Origin: CALBPI01 sp045110335
GTDB lineage: Bacteria; Pseudomonadota; Gammaproteobacteria; Steroidobacterales; Woeseiaceae
Assembly (NCBI GenBank): GCA_045110335.1
Contig: JBGCGB010000033.1
Coordinates: forward strand, 60,471 to 124,470
DNA length: 64,000 nucleotides
Reading direction: 5' to 3'
A program made the position numbers and the translations under genes. The notes under the pieces were generated by a model, which had not been told where the DNA came from, did not search any database, and saw nothing but the letters and a program-made list of their open reading frames with translations. Every line of letters starts with the position of its first letter. The stretch's first letter is position 1. Positions 36,508 through 45,861 of the stretch are shown here, piece after piece.

Positions 36508-37359
36508 ATGCGCTCATTTCTTACCTGTTTAACCCTGATTATTGCTTTGGCAACATCACCCGCCTCAGCCGATTATTGGGCCAGTTGCGACGGATGTGGC
36601 AGTAATGCCAGGAACTTCGCACTAGGCGTACCACCGGATCAGCCCGGCTTCGCGACAGTCAATGTCTACGATTCAGCAATTGGCCAACTCAGCGCCTTTT
36701 CCATCATGATCTACTATGATTATGAATTTCGCGGCTGGATGCGTACGGCACGCCCCGTCCAGCCCAGTCTGGAGGCGTTGGAATCGATACAAATCATCAA
36801 AGATGCCACGTCTTTTTTCGCCGACCTTAGCGAACTGGTTGACCCCATCAATGTTGATATTCCCAGCGCTCAAGTCTTCTTACTGGGTCGCGGGGCCTAT
36901 GACCGCCAAATCAGTGAACAGTTGTTCGGTTCCATGCAAGCCGAAGGACTCTGGGACCGTTTCGTCAACGCCAGTGCAGCCGTTGGCTCAGCGGCGGCGC
37001 GTGCGATTGGCAAGAGTGAGTTATCACCCAAATTCCGGGTGACCTTCGAAGACGGGTCTTCGGTGCTGATCACAACGTACTTTCTGGCTAACGACTACGG
37101 CACAACACAAATCAAGTATCTGGAGGGCAGCGCGAGGTTGGCGGACGGCACCACACTGCCGGACTCGACCAGCCAGATTAACGGGTTCACGTTGGGGACC
37201 AACAATCCTCAAACAGCCCATGCGGTTGTCAACTGGATCGGACTAATCGCACCGGGCATTACCATGCGTCGAGTGCCAGCGCGTTCCGGCCCTGTCACAC
37301 ATTTATTCCAATGCACCAAGGACGAATGCATCCTGACTGTTGTGACAATCGACAAGTAG
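36508..37359 (+). CDS. Exported protein of unknown function
   Basis: A 283-residue protein. ATG 36508 follows AAAAGGA and opens a clear signal peptide (RSFLTCLTLIIALATSPASA). The frame is open to 36334, but those codons look untranslated. The mature protein starts DYWASCDGCGS with a CxxC pair, and has a later pair of Cys at the C-terminus (LFQCTKDECIL), so periplasmic disulfides or metal binding are possible. Middle segments alternate strands and short helices without a signature I know. It is transcribed opposite to the flanking queC and tRNA-Lys genes, so it has its own promoter within the 290-nt gap, where I see no other feature. Confidence 0.78.
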   Translation: MRSFLTCLTLIIALATSPASADYWASCDGCGSNARNFALGVPPDQPGFATVNVYDSAIGQLSAFSIMIYYDYEFRGWMRTARPVQPSLEALESIQIIKDATSFFADLSELVDPINVDIPSAQVFLLGRGAYDRQISEQLFGSMQAEGLWDRFVNASAAVGSAAARAIGKSELSPKFRVTFEDGSSVLITTYFLANDYGTTQIKYLEGSARLADGTTLPDSTSQINGFTLGTNNPQTAHAVVNWIGLIAPGITMRRVPARSGPVTHLFQCTKDECILTVVTIDK

Positions 37360-37397
37360 CCCTAATCCGTCGGCTAGTCGGGCGATTCTTCTCCCGA

Positions 37398-38087
37398 TTA
37401 GCCGGCATACGCTGGTTGATACGGCGTGGGATCAGGAACCCCTGCTTCTTCAAATCCAATACGACGCAGGCGACAAGCGTCACAGCGACCGCAGGCGCGT
37501 CCCTCTGCATCCGCCTGATAGCAGGAAACGGTCTTCGAGTAGTCAACGCCCAAGTTGATGCCTTTAGTAATAATCTCGGCCTTCGACAGATGCATCAGCG
37601 GTGTTTTCAATGCGATAAACTCGCCATTGACGCCTGCTCGGGTCGCCAGCGCAATCAGCGACTGATAAGCCTCGATGAACTCGGGGCGACAGTCAGGATA
37701 ACCGGAGTAGTCGACGGAATTAACACCGATAAAAATAGCCTCAGCACCAATCACTTCGGCCCAGCCTAATGCCATCGACAAAAAGACCGTATTTCTGGCG
37801 GGGACATAGGTGATCGGAATCCCGTCGCCGGGCTCTTCGGGCACATCGAGATTCTCATCGGTCAATGCGGAGCCGCCGATGCCCGCGAAATCAATCCCCA
37901 TAACACGATGCTCGGCGCAGCCCATTAAGGTAGCAATACGTTTTGACGCGCCAAGCTCCGCATCATGCCGTTGGCCATAGTCAAAACTGACGCAATAGCA
38001 GTCGTAGCCTGCTTGTTTCGCCATCGCGAGAATGGTGGACGAATCCAAGCCGCCGGAGAGCAGCACTATCGCTTTCGCTTTACTCAT
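37398..38087 (-). CDS. queC: 7-cyano-7-deazaguanine synthase QueC
   Basis: About 229 residues. It converts 7-carboxy-7-deazaguanine to preQ0 with ATP and ammonia, in queuosine synthesis. The ATP loop LSGGLDSST is at the N-terminus; the zinc Cys residues are in SCYQAD and CGRCDACRLR near the end. ATG 38087 is preferred because the family starts there; a GTG at 38126 would overlap queE by 25 nt. Next to queE in the same direction, as in many gammaproteobacteria. Confidence 0.94.
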   Translation of the reverse strand: MSKAKAIVLLSGGLDSSTILAMAKQAGYDCYCVSFDYGQRHDAELGASKRIATLMGCAEHRVMGIDFAGIGGSALTDENLDVPEEPGDGIPITYVPARNTVFLSMALGWAEVIGAEAIFIGVNSVDYSGYPDCRPEFIEAYQSLIALATRAGVNGEFIALKTPLMHLSKAEIITKGINLGVDYSKTVSCYQADAEGRACGRCDACRLRRIGFEEAGVPDPTPYQPAYAG

Positions 38088-38101
38088 ACTGCTAACCAAT
38101 C

Positions 38102-38776
38102 CTACCGACCCGGCGTGTCGCCCCACAGCAACTTGTGCAATTGGGTCTGCAATCTTACATCGATACCGCTATCCAGCACCCAGGCCGCCAAATCAGATAG
38201 CTCAACCTGCTCGAAGCTAGGTGACACCCAAACGGTGCAACGCTCCAACATGGCATGCTTTTCGATCATCTCCAGCGCCCAGTCAAAATCCGCACGATCA
38301 CAGATGACGAATTTGACTTGGTCTGATGAATCAAGAACATCCAGATTTGACCAAAGGTTTTTGCCTTCTTCCAATGACCCGGGCGTCTTGATATCGACTA
38401 CACGCGATACCCGGGAATCAACATCGGTGACGTCGATGGCCCCGCTGGTCTCGAGAGAGACATCAAGTCCGAGGTCGCAAAATCGGGTAAGCAACTCGTG
38501 GCAACCCGCCTGCGCTAACGGCTCACCGCCAGTGACACAGACTCTTCGTGTCTGCATCGCCGTGACTTGGTCGACAATATCGCCAAGTACCATCGATTGG
38601 CCACCGGAGAACGCATAGGCGCTATCACAATACTGACAGCGCAACGGGCAACCGGTTAGCCGGACAAAAACAGTCGGTAGCCCAGCCGTCAGTGCTTCAC
38701 CTTGCAACGAACGAAAAATCTCGGTGATCCGCAGGCGTTGTCCCACCCGCGGCGCTGCTACTGTCGCCGTGACCAT
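38102..38776 (-). CDS. queE: 7-carboxy-7-deazaguanine synthase QueE
   Basis: A 224-residue radical-SAM enzyme making the deazaguanine ring from 6-carboxytetrahydropterin. The cluster Cys residues appear in GCPLRCQYCDS (CxxxCxxC spacing) and the SAM-binding GGEPL motif is VCVTGGEPLAQ. It lies between cpoB and queC in the same direction, 19 nt after cpoB, so the queuosine genes ride on the Tol-Pal transcript or a close promoter. Confidence 0.94.
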   Translation of the reverse strand: MVTATVAAPRVGQRLRITEIFRSLQGEALTAGLPTVFVRLTGCPLRCQYCDSAYAFSGGQSMVLGDIVDQVTAMQTRRVCVTGGEPLAQAGCHELLTRFCDLGLDVSLETSGAIDVTDVDSRVSRVVDIKTPGSLEEGKNLWSNLDVLDSSDQVKFVICDRADFDWALEMIEKHAMLERCTVWVSPSFEQVELSDLAAWVLDSGIDVRLQTQLHKLLWGDTPGR

Positions 38777-38795
38777 TGTTTACTGCCCCGGGAAA

Positions 38796-39563
38796 TCAGC
38801 CGCGCTCAGATGCAATCTGTTCCAGACGTTTGGTCGCCAACCGTGCAGCCGTCGTTTCGGGATACTCATCAACCACTCGCGACAACGCGGCGCTGGCAGC
38901 ATCCCATCGTTTGAGCTCATAGTTACAGTAGCCCACTTTCAACAGTGCGTCGGGCACCTTACGCGATTGCGGAAAGTCCGAGATTACCGAACTGAAAATC
39001 GGCAATGCATCAGAGAACTTCTGCAATACGTAGTATGACTCTGCGAGCCAGTACTGTGCATTGTCAGCAAGATCACTGGAAGGATAAGCGACCAGAAATT
39101 GCTCAAAAGCTTTGGCGGATTGATCGTAACGACCATCTTTCAATAGTTGGAAAGCCGCCTGATAGTTTTCTCTGTCAGAGCCGTTTGGCAATGGAAGCTC
39201 GCCAGGTGATAGCGACCCGCCCTGCATGACATTTGATTCGGTCTTGCGTGTTTCCAATGCCTGTAGACGAGCATCCAGATCTGCATAGAGACTGCGTTGC
39301 CGCTCGGTCATTTTCTCAAGCTCGAAACCGCTGGTTTCCGATTCGCCGCGAAGCGTATCGATATCGTTAGCCAACGCATCCACCCGCGTGACCAATTGCA
39401 CCAGACTGTCATTTTGGACAACGCGTTCGACCCGCTGTAGCCGTCGCTCAATCTCGGTCAGTTTGATGTAGACCGGGTCCTCTTCGGGCGGCACGGTCAT
39501 GCAACCGGTTGTCGCCAGGATAGAAGACATCAGGGCAGTTTGAACGAGCAACTTGGTTTTCAT
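38796..39563 (-). CDS. cpoB: Tol-Pal system protein CpoB/YbgF
   Basis: A 255-residue envelope protein that links Tol-Pal to peptidoglycan synthesis during constriction. A coiled-coil trimerisation region (about 35-105: IERRLQRVERV, VTRVDALAND) follows the signal peptide, and a TPR region at about 130-255 (YQAAFQLLKDGRYDQSAKAF, AQYWLAESYYVL, ALLKVGYCNYEL) closes it. The signal region ends TTGCM, which could be read as a weak lipobox, whereas E. coli CpoB is a soluble periplasmic protein. Whether it is lipidated cannot be decided here. Confidence 0.92.
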   Translation of the reverse strand: MKTKLLVQTALMSSILATTGCMTVPPEEDPVYIKLTEIERRLQRVERVVQNDSLVQLVTRVDALANDIDTLRGESETSGFELEKMTERQRSLYADLDARLQALETRKTESNVMQGGSLSPGELPLPNGSDRENYQAAFQLLKDGRYDQSAKAFEQFLVAYPSSDLADNAQYWLAESYYVLQKFSDALPIFSSVISDFPQSRKVPDALLKVGYCNYELKRWDAASAALSRVVDEYPETTAARLATKRLEQIASERG

Positions 39564-39604
39564 ACGGAAATCCCGTTATAGACGGTGAAAAGTCTGGTTT
39601 CTGG

Positions 39605-40138
39605 CTATCGGTAAGAAAGTTCTACGCGCCGGTTCTTTTCGTAGTCCGACTCGGTACTACCGAAGGCTGCCGGCCTTTCTTCGCCATAGCTTACTGTACT
39701 TATCTGTGATGAAGAAGCACCTTGAATCAGCAGCAAACGACGAACAGCTTGTGCACGGCGCTCGCCCAGACCAATGTTGTACTCGCGTGAACCACGCTCG
39801 TCGCCGTGTCCTTCCAACCGCAATTGACGCGTGCCGTCTGACGCCAGACGTCGCGCATGCGTGGCCAACAAATCTGCATACTCGGGACGCACATCGCTTT
39901 GGTCATAGTCAAAATAGATGATCAGCGCATCAGCAGTATCGCTGCCATTTAAATCATCGGCCAACCCCGCGCTACGAATGCCCGAATCGTCGATACCACT
40001 GGTATCAGATCCGGCGTCCGCTGCATCATCACCGTAGATACTGCCCGTATCGCTCGGCGGCAATGTCTTCTTGGTCGCACACGCGGTAAAGAACGTTGCA
40101 AAGACAACGACAAAAATGAGTCTATTCAGTGTTTTCAT
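39605..40138 (-). CDS. pal: Peptidoglycan-associated lipoprotein Pal
   Basis: A 177-residue outer-membrane lipoprotein. The lipobox FTAC gives Cys at about residue 19; an acidic Asp/Ser linker follows, then the OmpA-like domain with FDYDQSDV, GHGDERGSREYNIGLGERRA and GEERPAA. It anchors the outer membrane to peptidoglycan and binds TolB. It lies 45 nt after tolB and before cpoB, the standard order. Confidence 0.96.
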   Translation of the reverse strand: MKTLNRLIFVVVFATFFTACATKKTLPPSDTGSIYGDDAADAGSDTSGIDDSGIRSAGLADDLNGSDTADALIIYFDYDQSDVRPEYADLLATHARRLASDGTRQLRLEGHGDERGSREYNIGLGERRAQAVRRLLLIQGASSSQISTVSYGEERPAAFGSTESDYEKNRRVELSYR

Positions 40139-40183
40139 ACTCTGGCACTCCTGGTAGCCAAATATTTAGCATTCGAAAATGGC

Positions 40184-41542
40184 TTATCGGCGGAACGGTG
40201 ACCAGACCGGTTCGCGTACGTCGCTACCAACTGATTTAACCCGCCCACTAATCAAGCCATCAACGCTGACCGTTTCCAATACGCCGCGACCACCTCGTCG
40301 CGTTGCATAAACAAGTTGTGAAGAATTTGGTGCGAACGCCGGCGACTCATCCAATGCACCATCGCTGAGCACTTGAAAAGTACCCGTTTCAAGGTCCTGA
40401 ACCGCGACGCGAAAGTTGCCGCGATCATTGTGCACCATCGCCAACCATTTACCATCTGGGGACACGCGTGGGCGCGCATTGTAACTGCCCTCAAACGTCA
40501 CTCGCTCAACGTCACTGTCACCATTCGCGAGTGCTTTGTAGATTTGCGGTGACCCGCCGCGGTCCGATGTGAAGTACAGAACTTTCCCATCGGCCGACCA
40601 ACTCGGTTCGGTCTCGATCGAACGTCGCGAGGTAATGCGCGTGAGCTTGTTGCCGATCAATGTCAGCACATAGACATCGAGGTTGCCGTCTTCATCGGAC
40701 AACGTCAGCGCAAGACGCCGTCCGTCGGGAGACCATGTGGGCGCATTGTTGACACCCGGACGACCGGACACTTCACGGCGACTTCCGGTTCGCAACGTTT
40801 GCACGTACACAGCAGCGCGACCCTTCTCGAAAGAAACATACGCAAGACTGCGGCCGTCCGGACTCCATGTGGGCGACATGATTGGTTGACCGCTTTCAAG
40901 CAACACAAACTCGTTGTTGCCATCAGCGTCGGCCACGATCAAGCGATAGCGTCGGTCACTGCCACGGCCCGCTACGGAAATGTAGGCTACCTGTGTTGCG
41001 AACACGCCGGGTACACCGGTGATCGCTTCGAAGACCGCATCAGCGACCAAGTGACCGGCACGGCGTAAATTGACATCCGACATGATCAATCGGTCCGCGA
41101 CAATTTGGCGGGCGCCATAAACATCAAATGCCTGAAAGCGAAGACTGTATTCATCGCCTTCACGGCTTAACTCGCCAACGACCACATAGTCGACGGACAC
41201 CTGCCGCCAATTGTCGAAATCGATGCCAACCCCGCGCGAGGGACGTTCCAGCATCATTTCCTCGGCGAGCGCGTCAAAGCGGCCACTGCTGACCAAGTCA
41301 GAGCGCACAACACCGGCAATATCGATGGGGGCCGGACCATCACCCGTCCAACCGAACGGCACAACTGCCACCGGAATGGGCTTGGTCGCACCACGCGTGA
41401 TCTCGATCACTAACTCAGCGACCGCCATATTCGATAGTAATGCCATCAATAGGGCAGCAAATGCACCGGCAAAACGTCGGCCAAGGGTTTGGCAACATCC
41501 TAGGATTGACGCTGCCCTCGTATTTTTGATCTTTAAATACAT
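40184..41542 (-). CDS. tolB: Tol-Pal periplasmic beta-propeller TolB
   Basis: A 452-residue periplasmic protein. A signal peptide (hydrophobic stretch ending NMAVA) is followed by an alpha/beta N-terminal domain, then a six-bladed propeller with the repeats TWSPDGRSLAYVS, TWSPDGRRLAL, SWSADGKVLYF, RVSPDGKWLAM and AFAPNSSQLVY. It binds Pal and the TolA C-terminus. A cytoplasmic or basic N-terminal extension of about 20 residues precedes the hydrophobic stretch; a start a little downstream cannot be excluded. Confidence 0.96.
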   Translation of the reverse strand: MYLKIKNTRAASILGCCQTLGRRFAGAFAALLMALLSNMAVAELVIEITRGATKPIPVAVVPFGWTGDGPAPIDIAGVVRSDLVSSGRFDALAEEMMLERPSRGVGIDFDNWRQVSVDYVVVGELSREGDEYSLRFQAFDVYGARQIVADRLIMSDVNLRRAGHLVADAVFEAITGVPGVFATQVAYISVAGRGSDRRYRLIVADADGNNEFVLLESGQPIMSPTWSPDGRSLAYVSFEKGRAAVYVQTLRTGSRREVSGRPGVNNAPTWSPDGRRLALTLSDEDGNLDVYVLTLIGNKLTRITSRRSIETEPSWSADGKVLYFTSDRGGSPQIYKALANGDSDVERVTFEGSYNARPRVSPDGKWLAMVHNDRGNFRVAVQDLETGTFQVLSDGALDESPAFAPNSSQLVYATRRGGRGVLETVSVDGLISGRVKSVGSDVREPVWSPFRR

Positions 41543-41569
41543 AACGTAACTATATCGCGATGATTTGAC

Positions 41570-42475
41570 CTATTCACCCGTTTTGAACGGGAATCTCAGG
41601 TTTGGTTCAAATAAAGAAGGGTCTCGCGGTGGCGGTAGCGGCGACGCCTTTCGCACAGCGGTCTCAATGGAACGAATCAAAACTTCGCCGCCGGCGCAAT
41701 CCACCACTCGAACAGACACAACCTCGCCATTGCGCAATTGCCTGACCGCCACTTCGCAACGTATGCCATCAGGGACGCCGGGTGGTCGAATCCAGTTTCG
41801 CTCCACTTTCTGACGGATAACCTCAATATATTGTGCCAAGAGGCCCGCATCGACAGCGCCAGCGCGCGCCTCCTCTGCTCTGAGCGCCTCCAGCAGTTCG
41901 GCCTCCAGTTCTTCCTGGCGACGTTGTTCAGCGCGGCGTTTGCGCTCCGCTTCGGCCTCCCGTTCACGCTTTTCCCGAGCAGCTTCTGCTTCGCGTTCCC
42001 GCTTCTTGCGCTCTGCCTCCGCTGCTGCTTTTCGGCGTTGTTCCTCAGCGGCACGATCGCGCTCGGCCTGCGCCTGCTTTTCGCGTTCGATGCGCGCAAC
42101 TTCTTCCGCTTGCTGCCGCCGCTCAGCCTCAAGGTCAGCTAATCTTTGTTGTTCTGCTTTTGCCTGTCGCTGCGCTTCTTCCTCTTTGGCCCTTTCCGCG
42201 GCGGCCTCGCGTTCGAGCCGCTCCCGCTCAATAGCCGGGTCGGGTTGTGGCGCTATTTCAGGTTCAGGTTGCGGCTCAGGCGCCGGTGGATCAGGCAATG
42301 ATTGTTCCACCGCGAGGAACGCAGCCTCACTCACAACGACGGCTTGCAATGTCGTCCGTGCACGCTCCTGCGGCGGCTGCTCCCAACGAACGCCGGTAAA
42401 CAATAGATAAATAATCAACGCATGTAGTACGACCGTGCCAATAGCCGCCAACAAATTGTCGAAGATTGCTCTCAT
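41570..42475 (-). CDS. tolA: Cell-envelope integrity protein TolA
   Basis: A 301-residue inner-membrane protein that spans the periplasm. One transmembrane segment near the start (IGTVVLHALIIYLLFTGV) is followed by a Pro-rich stretch and a long Ala/Glu/Lys/Arg coiled coil (about 80-200: REREAEAAREKRERE type). The compact C-terminal domain carries IRQKVERNWIRPPGV and VRVVDCAGGEVLIRS, which contact TolB. The low-complexity coiled coil produces long open frames on the other strand, which I read as shadows. Confidence 0.94.
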   Translation of the reverse strand: MRAIFDNLLAAIGTVVLHALIIYLLFTGVRWEQPPQERARTTLQAVVVSEAAFLAVEQSLPDPPAPEPQPEPEIAPQPDPAIERERLEREAAAERAKEEEAQRQAKAEQQRLADLEAERRQQAEEVARIEREKQAQAERDRAAEEQRRKAAAEAERKKREREAEAAREKREREAEAERKRRAEQRRQEELEAELLEALRAEEARAGAVDAGLLAQYIEVIRQKVERNWIRPPGVPDGIRCEVAVRQLRNGEVVSVRVVDCAGGEVLIRSIETAVRKASPLPPPRDPSLFEPNLRFPFKTGE

Positions 42476-42496
42476 GGTCGGTAAAACCGTCGGGGC

Positions 42497-42934
42497 TTAT
42501 TGACCCAGACTTTCAGGATCGAGCGGGTCTGTGACAAAACCCACCTGTTCGGCGCCGCCCTTTTGCAACAACACCATCGCATAGACCACTCGACCGTACG
42601 CGACGGCTTGATCGGCTTTGACGAGCACGGGCGTATCGGGTTTACGCGTCAACACGATATTGACCTGCCGAATCACTTCTTCGGCAGACACCGGCGACGT
42701 TTTCTCTTCGCCGAGATTCAAGAACAACGCGCCTTCTTTATCAACCGACAACACGACGGGTAAATCACTTTCGTCTGGATCGGTCTCTAAGGGTGTCGCA
42801 TCAGCTTTCGGCAACTCAACTTCGATACCCTGAGTTAACAATGGTGCCGTCACCATGAAAATGATCAGCAGAACCAGCATGACATCAATGTAGGGGACCA
42901 CATTGATGTCCCCCATCAAACGCCGCTTAGCCAT
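42497..42934 (-). CDS. tolR: Biopolymer transporter TolR
   Basis: A 145-residue ExbD/TolR protein. The transmembrane segment contains PYIDVMLVLLIIFMVT with the essential proton-path Asp. The periplasmic domain follows (VELPKADA). It starts 2 nt after the tolQ stop. Confidence 0.95.
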   Translation of the reverse strand: MAKRRLMGDINVVPYIDVMLVLLIIFMVTAPLLTQGIEVELPKADATPLETDPDESDLPVVLSVDKEGALFLNLGEEKTSPVSAEEVIRQVNIVLTRKPDTPVLVKADQAVAYGRVVYAMVLLQKGGAEQVGFVTDPLDPESLGQ

Positions 42935-42936
42935 GA

Positions 42937-43635
42937 CTAGCCCTGCCCTTCGCTGGAACGTCGTTGCGCATGACGTTCCAGAATGCTGAGAAACTCTTCA
43001 ACAAACGTTTCAAAACGCGACTCGATGCGGCCAAGCTTATCGGCATAGCGGTTGTAGAAAATGACGGCCGGTATCGCGGCGAAGAGACCCATCGCCGTGG
43101 CAACCAGTGCCTCGGCAATGCCGGGCGCTACCGCTTGCAGTGTCGCAGCCTGCGTATTGGTCCCGAGACTTGTGAACGAATTCATGATGCCCCAGACGGT
43201 ACCAAACAGACCGACATACGGGCTGGTAGAGCCAATCGTTGCCAACGAAGCCAACCCTTGTTCCAGCGTTTCGGTTTCACGCGTCAAACTTACGCGCATT
43301 GCACGACGTGCCGTTTCAACCATTCGTTCCGGGGACACATCGTCCTGTTTCGACATGCGACTAAACTCACGAAAGCCACTCTCGAAAATAGCCGGCATCC
43401 CTGGCCCCACGCCTTTGCCCGATGAGACTTCGCGATACAAAGACGACAAGTCTGAGCCTGACCAAAACGACGATTCAAACTTGTCCGCAACTTGCTGGGC
43501 ATGACCTAGCAGACGACGTTTTCGAATGATCGTAAACCACGAATAGACGGATGCAGCCAACAAGGCAGCCATCACCAATTGAACCACGAGGCTAGCGTCC
43601 AGAACGAGATTCAAGATCGACATTTCATTATGCAT
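42937..43635 (-). CDS. tolQ: Tol-Pal system proton channel TolQ
   Basis: A 232-residue ExbB/MotA-type inner-membrane protein with three transmembrane segments (near residues 10-35, 135-155 and 170-195). GLFGTVWGIMNSF and AVAPGIAEALVATAMGLFAAIPAV are the two channel-lining family motifs. It uses the proton gradient to drive TolA. The gene that usually precedes it, ybgC, is absent: ruvB ends 51 nt upstream of its start. Confidence 0.95.
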   Translation of the reverse strand: MHNEMSILNLVLDASLVVQLVMAALLAASVYSWFTIIRKRRLLGHAQQVADKFESSFWSGSDLSSLYREVSSGKGVGPGMPAIFESGFREFSRMSKQDDVSPERMVETARRAMRVSLTRETETLEQGLASLATIGSTSPYVGLFGTVWGIMNSFTSLGTNTQAATLQAVAPGIAEALVATAMGLFAAIPAVIFYNRYADKLGRIESRFETFVEEFLSILERHAQRRSSEGQG

Positions 43636-43686
43636 ACTTTCTAACTCCGGGAGAAAAACGTCGCCCGAAAGCGGCGACGCTCCAAA

Positions 43687-44739
43687 TCACTGATCGTCAT
43701 CAAACAACGATAGATCGCGAGACTGCTCAATTTTGGGTGTGGGTAAACCGAAATGCAGGTACGCGTTCTTGGTGGCCACCCTTCCACGTGCCGTTCTCAT
43801 CACGAAGCCCTGTTGTATCAGGTAGGGCTCGATAACATCTTCAATGGTGCCGCGCTCTTCACCAATCGCCGCGGCGAGGCTATCAACACCCACCGGCCCA
43901 CCGTCGAATTTTTCGATGATCGTGAGTAGCAAACGACGATCCATCGCATCAAACCCGTGAGGGTCGACTTCGAGCATATCCATCGCCGCCGTGGCCGACG
44001 CCCGGTCAACAACGCCGGACGAGCGCACTTCCGCGTAGTCACGTACCCGTCTTAACAAACGATTCGCAATACGTGGCGTACCGCGAGAACGCGCCGCTAT
44101 CAGTGCCGCGCCATCATCGTGAATTGGTAAGCCCATGATGCCCGCTGAGCGACGAACGATCGCCGCCAATTCCTCCGCTGAATAGAACTCCAAACGTTGG
44201 ACAATGCCGAAGCGGTCCCGTAGCGGCGACGTCAGCAAGCCGGCACGCGTGGTCGCGCCAACCAACGTGAAAGGCGGTAAATCGAGTTTAATTGATCTGG
44301 CGGCGGGCCCTTCACCGATCATGATATCGAGCTGAAAGTCTTCCATCGCCGGATAGAGCACTTCTTCGACGACAGGGCTCAACCGATGGATTTCATCAAC
44401 AAACAAAACGTCGTTTTCTTCGAGATTGGTCAGAATAGCCGCGAGATCACCCGGCTTTTCCAGTACCGGACCGGACGTTTGCCGCAAACTTACATCCAGT
44501 TCGTTCGCAATGATATGCGAAAGCGTTGTCTTGCCCAGTCCGGGAGGGCCGAAAATCAGCACATGATCGAGCGACTCGTTGCGGTTTCTCGCCGCGCTAA
44601 CGAAGATATCCATTTGCTCTTTGACCGCAGGCTGACCCACATAATCGGCCAATTTCGTAGGCCGAATTGCACGATCGAAGACACGGTCATCAGAAACACT
44701 CTCTGCCGTAATTGCCCTGTTGTCATCGGTATCGGTCAT
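43687..44739 (-). CDS. ruvB: Holliday-junction branch-migration ATPase RuvB
   Basis: A 350-residue AAA+ motor. Walker A is GPPGLGKTT, Walker B VDEIHRL, and sensor 1 VGATTRAGLL; the C-terminal winged-helix domain has PYLIQQGFVMRTARGR. It forms hexamers that drive branch migration with RuvA. It starts 4 nt after the ruvA stop. Confidence 0.97.
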   Translation of the reverse strand: MTDTDDNRAITAESVSDDRVFDRAIRPTKLADYVGQPAVKEQMDIFVSAARNRNESLDHVLIFGPPGLGKTTLSHIIANELDVSLRQTSGPVLEKPGDLAAILTNLEENDVLFVDEIHRLSPVVEEVLYPAMEDFQLDIMIGEGPAARSIKLDLPPFTLVGATTRAGLLTSPLRDRFGIVQRLEFYSAEELAAIVRRSAGIMGLPIHDDGAALIAARSRGTPRIANRLLRRVRDYAEVRSSGVVDRASATAAMDMLEVDPHGFDAMDRRLLLTIIEKFDGGPVGVDSLAAAIGEERGTIEDVIEPYLIQQGFVMRTARGRVATKNAYLHFGLPTPKIEQSRDLSLFDDDQ

Positions 44740-44743
44740 GTTA

Positions 44744-45346
44744 CTAACCCGCCGCTTGCTTCAGCGCTAAACGAATAAAGTCCTCTGTTGACTCAGCCTC
44801 GCCCGATTGTTCAACTGCCTTAAGTAGCTTTCGAACTTCGGTATCGCGATAACCTAATGCAAGCAGCGCATGAAAGGCTTCGCCGCGACTGTTGGCTTCG
44901 GACACTTCGATGGGCTTCTTGCCAGCTGCGGCGACCGGTGGTGCCAACGCAATCTTGTCGCGCAACTCCACGATCAAACGCTCCGCGGTTTTCTTGCCGA
45001 TGCCCGGCACTTTAATTAACGCCGCCACGTCCTCGAACTCAACGCAACGCCGAAAACCATCAACACTGATTCCCGAGAGAATCGCCAGAGCGATGCGTGC
45101 ACCGACACCACTAACTTTTATCAGTGCCCGAAACAGTGCTCGCTCTTCCTCTGTTTCAAAACCGTAAAGCAACTGTGCGTCTTCACGCACCAGAAAATGC
45201 GTCAGCAAACGGACCGGTTGGCCAATGGCCGGCAAACTGAAAAAGGTCGACATGGGCGCTTCGATTTCGTAGCCGATACCGCCGGTTTCAACCACTACTA
45301 ATGGCGCCTGCTTGCTGTGTAGTTTTCCTTCGATGAAGCCGATCAT
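44744..45346 (-). CDS. ruvA: Holliday-junction binding protein RuvA
   Basis: A 200-residue protein with the N-terminal OB domain (MIGFIEGKL), helix-hairpin-helix repeats (VSGVGARIAL and VPGIGKKTAERLIVEL), and a C-terminal domain that binds RuvB. Its start overlaps the ruvC stop by 4 nt. Confidence 0.97.
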   Translation of the reverse strand: MIGFIEGKLHSKQAPLVVVETGGIGYEIEAPMSTFFSLPAIGQPVRLLTHFLVREDAQLLYGFETEEERALFRALIKVSGVGARIALAILSGISVDGFRRCVEFEDVAALIKVPGIGKKTAERLIVELRDKIALAPPVAAAGKKPIEVSEANSRGEAFHALLALGYRDTEVRKLLKAVEQSGEAESTEDFIRLALKQAAG

Positions 45347-45861
45347 GCGCGCTTCGCCAATGCCTTCGCGACCCGATCATTCATGCGGCGGCTATTCGCA
45401 TGGCACAAGGCGACCGCCAATGCATCCGCGGCATCCGCTTGTAGGTCGCCGCGCAACTTAAGGATCGCTCTCATCATATGCTGGACCTGTTCCTTTGCCG
45501 CCGCGCCGGTGCCAGTCACAGCTTGCTTGATTTCACGAGGCGCATAGTCGGTCACGGTCAGGTCATAATCAAAGCTTGCACAAATTGCTGCTGATCGTGC
45601 GGCGCCCAACTTCAGGGCTGAACCGGCATTTTGACTGACGAACACTTGCTCAACAGCCATCTGATCCGGCGACAGACGTCCGATCAACGCATGCACCGAG
45701 TTATAGATATGTTTTAGCCGGGAATTAAAGTCACCATCCTTACAACGAATATTGCCAGCTTCAACCAACACAGCATCCGCACCGGTCACGTCGATCACAC
45801 CAAAGCCGGTGATCCGTGATCCGGGGTCAATGCCAAGAATGCGTGTTGTCGATTTTTGCAT
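45343..45861 (-). CDS. ruvC: Crossover junction endonuclease RuvC
   Basis: A 172-residue Holliday-junction resolvase. The catalytic acids appear in ILGIDPGSRITGFG (Asp), VEQVFV (Glu) and the AADALAVALCHAN end (Asp). It lies directly after yebC, with no spacer, and overlaps ruvA. Confidence 0.97.
   Translation of the reverse strand: MQKSTTRILGIDPGSRITGFGVIDVTGADAVLVEAGNIRCKDGDFNSRLKHIYNSVHALIGRLSPDQMAVEQVFVSQNAGSALKLGAARSAAICASFDYDLTVTDYAPREIKQAVTGTGAAAKEQVQHMMRAILKLRGDLQADAADALAVALCHANSRRMNDRVAKALAKRA

Noticed and set aside
41940..42410. Long open frames opposite tolA, rich in Ser/Ala/Arg
   Set aside because: They mirror the biased codons of the TolA coiled coil; no start context or family match.
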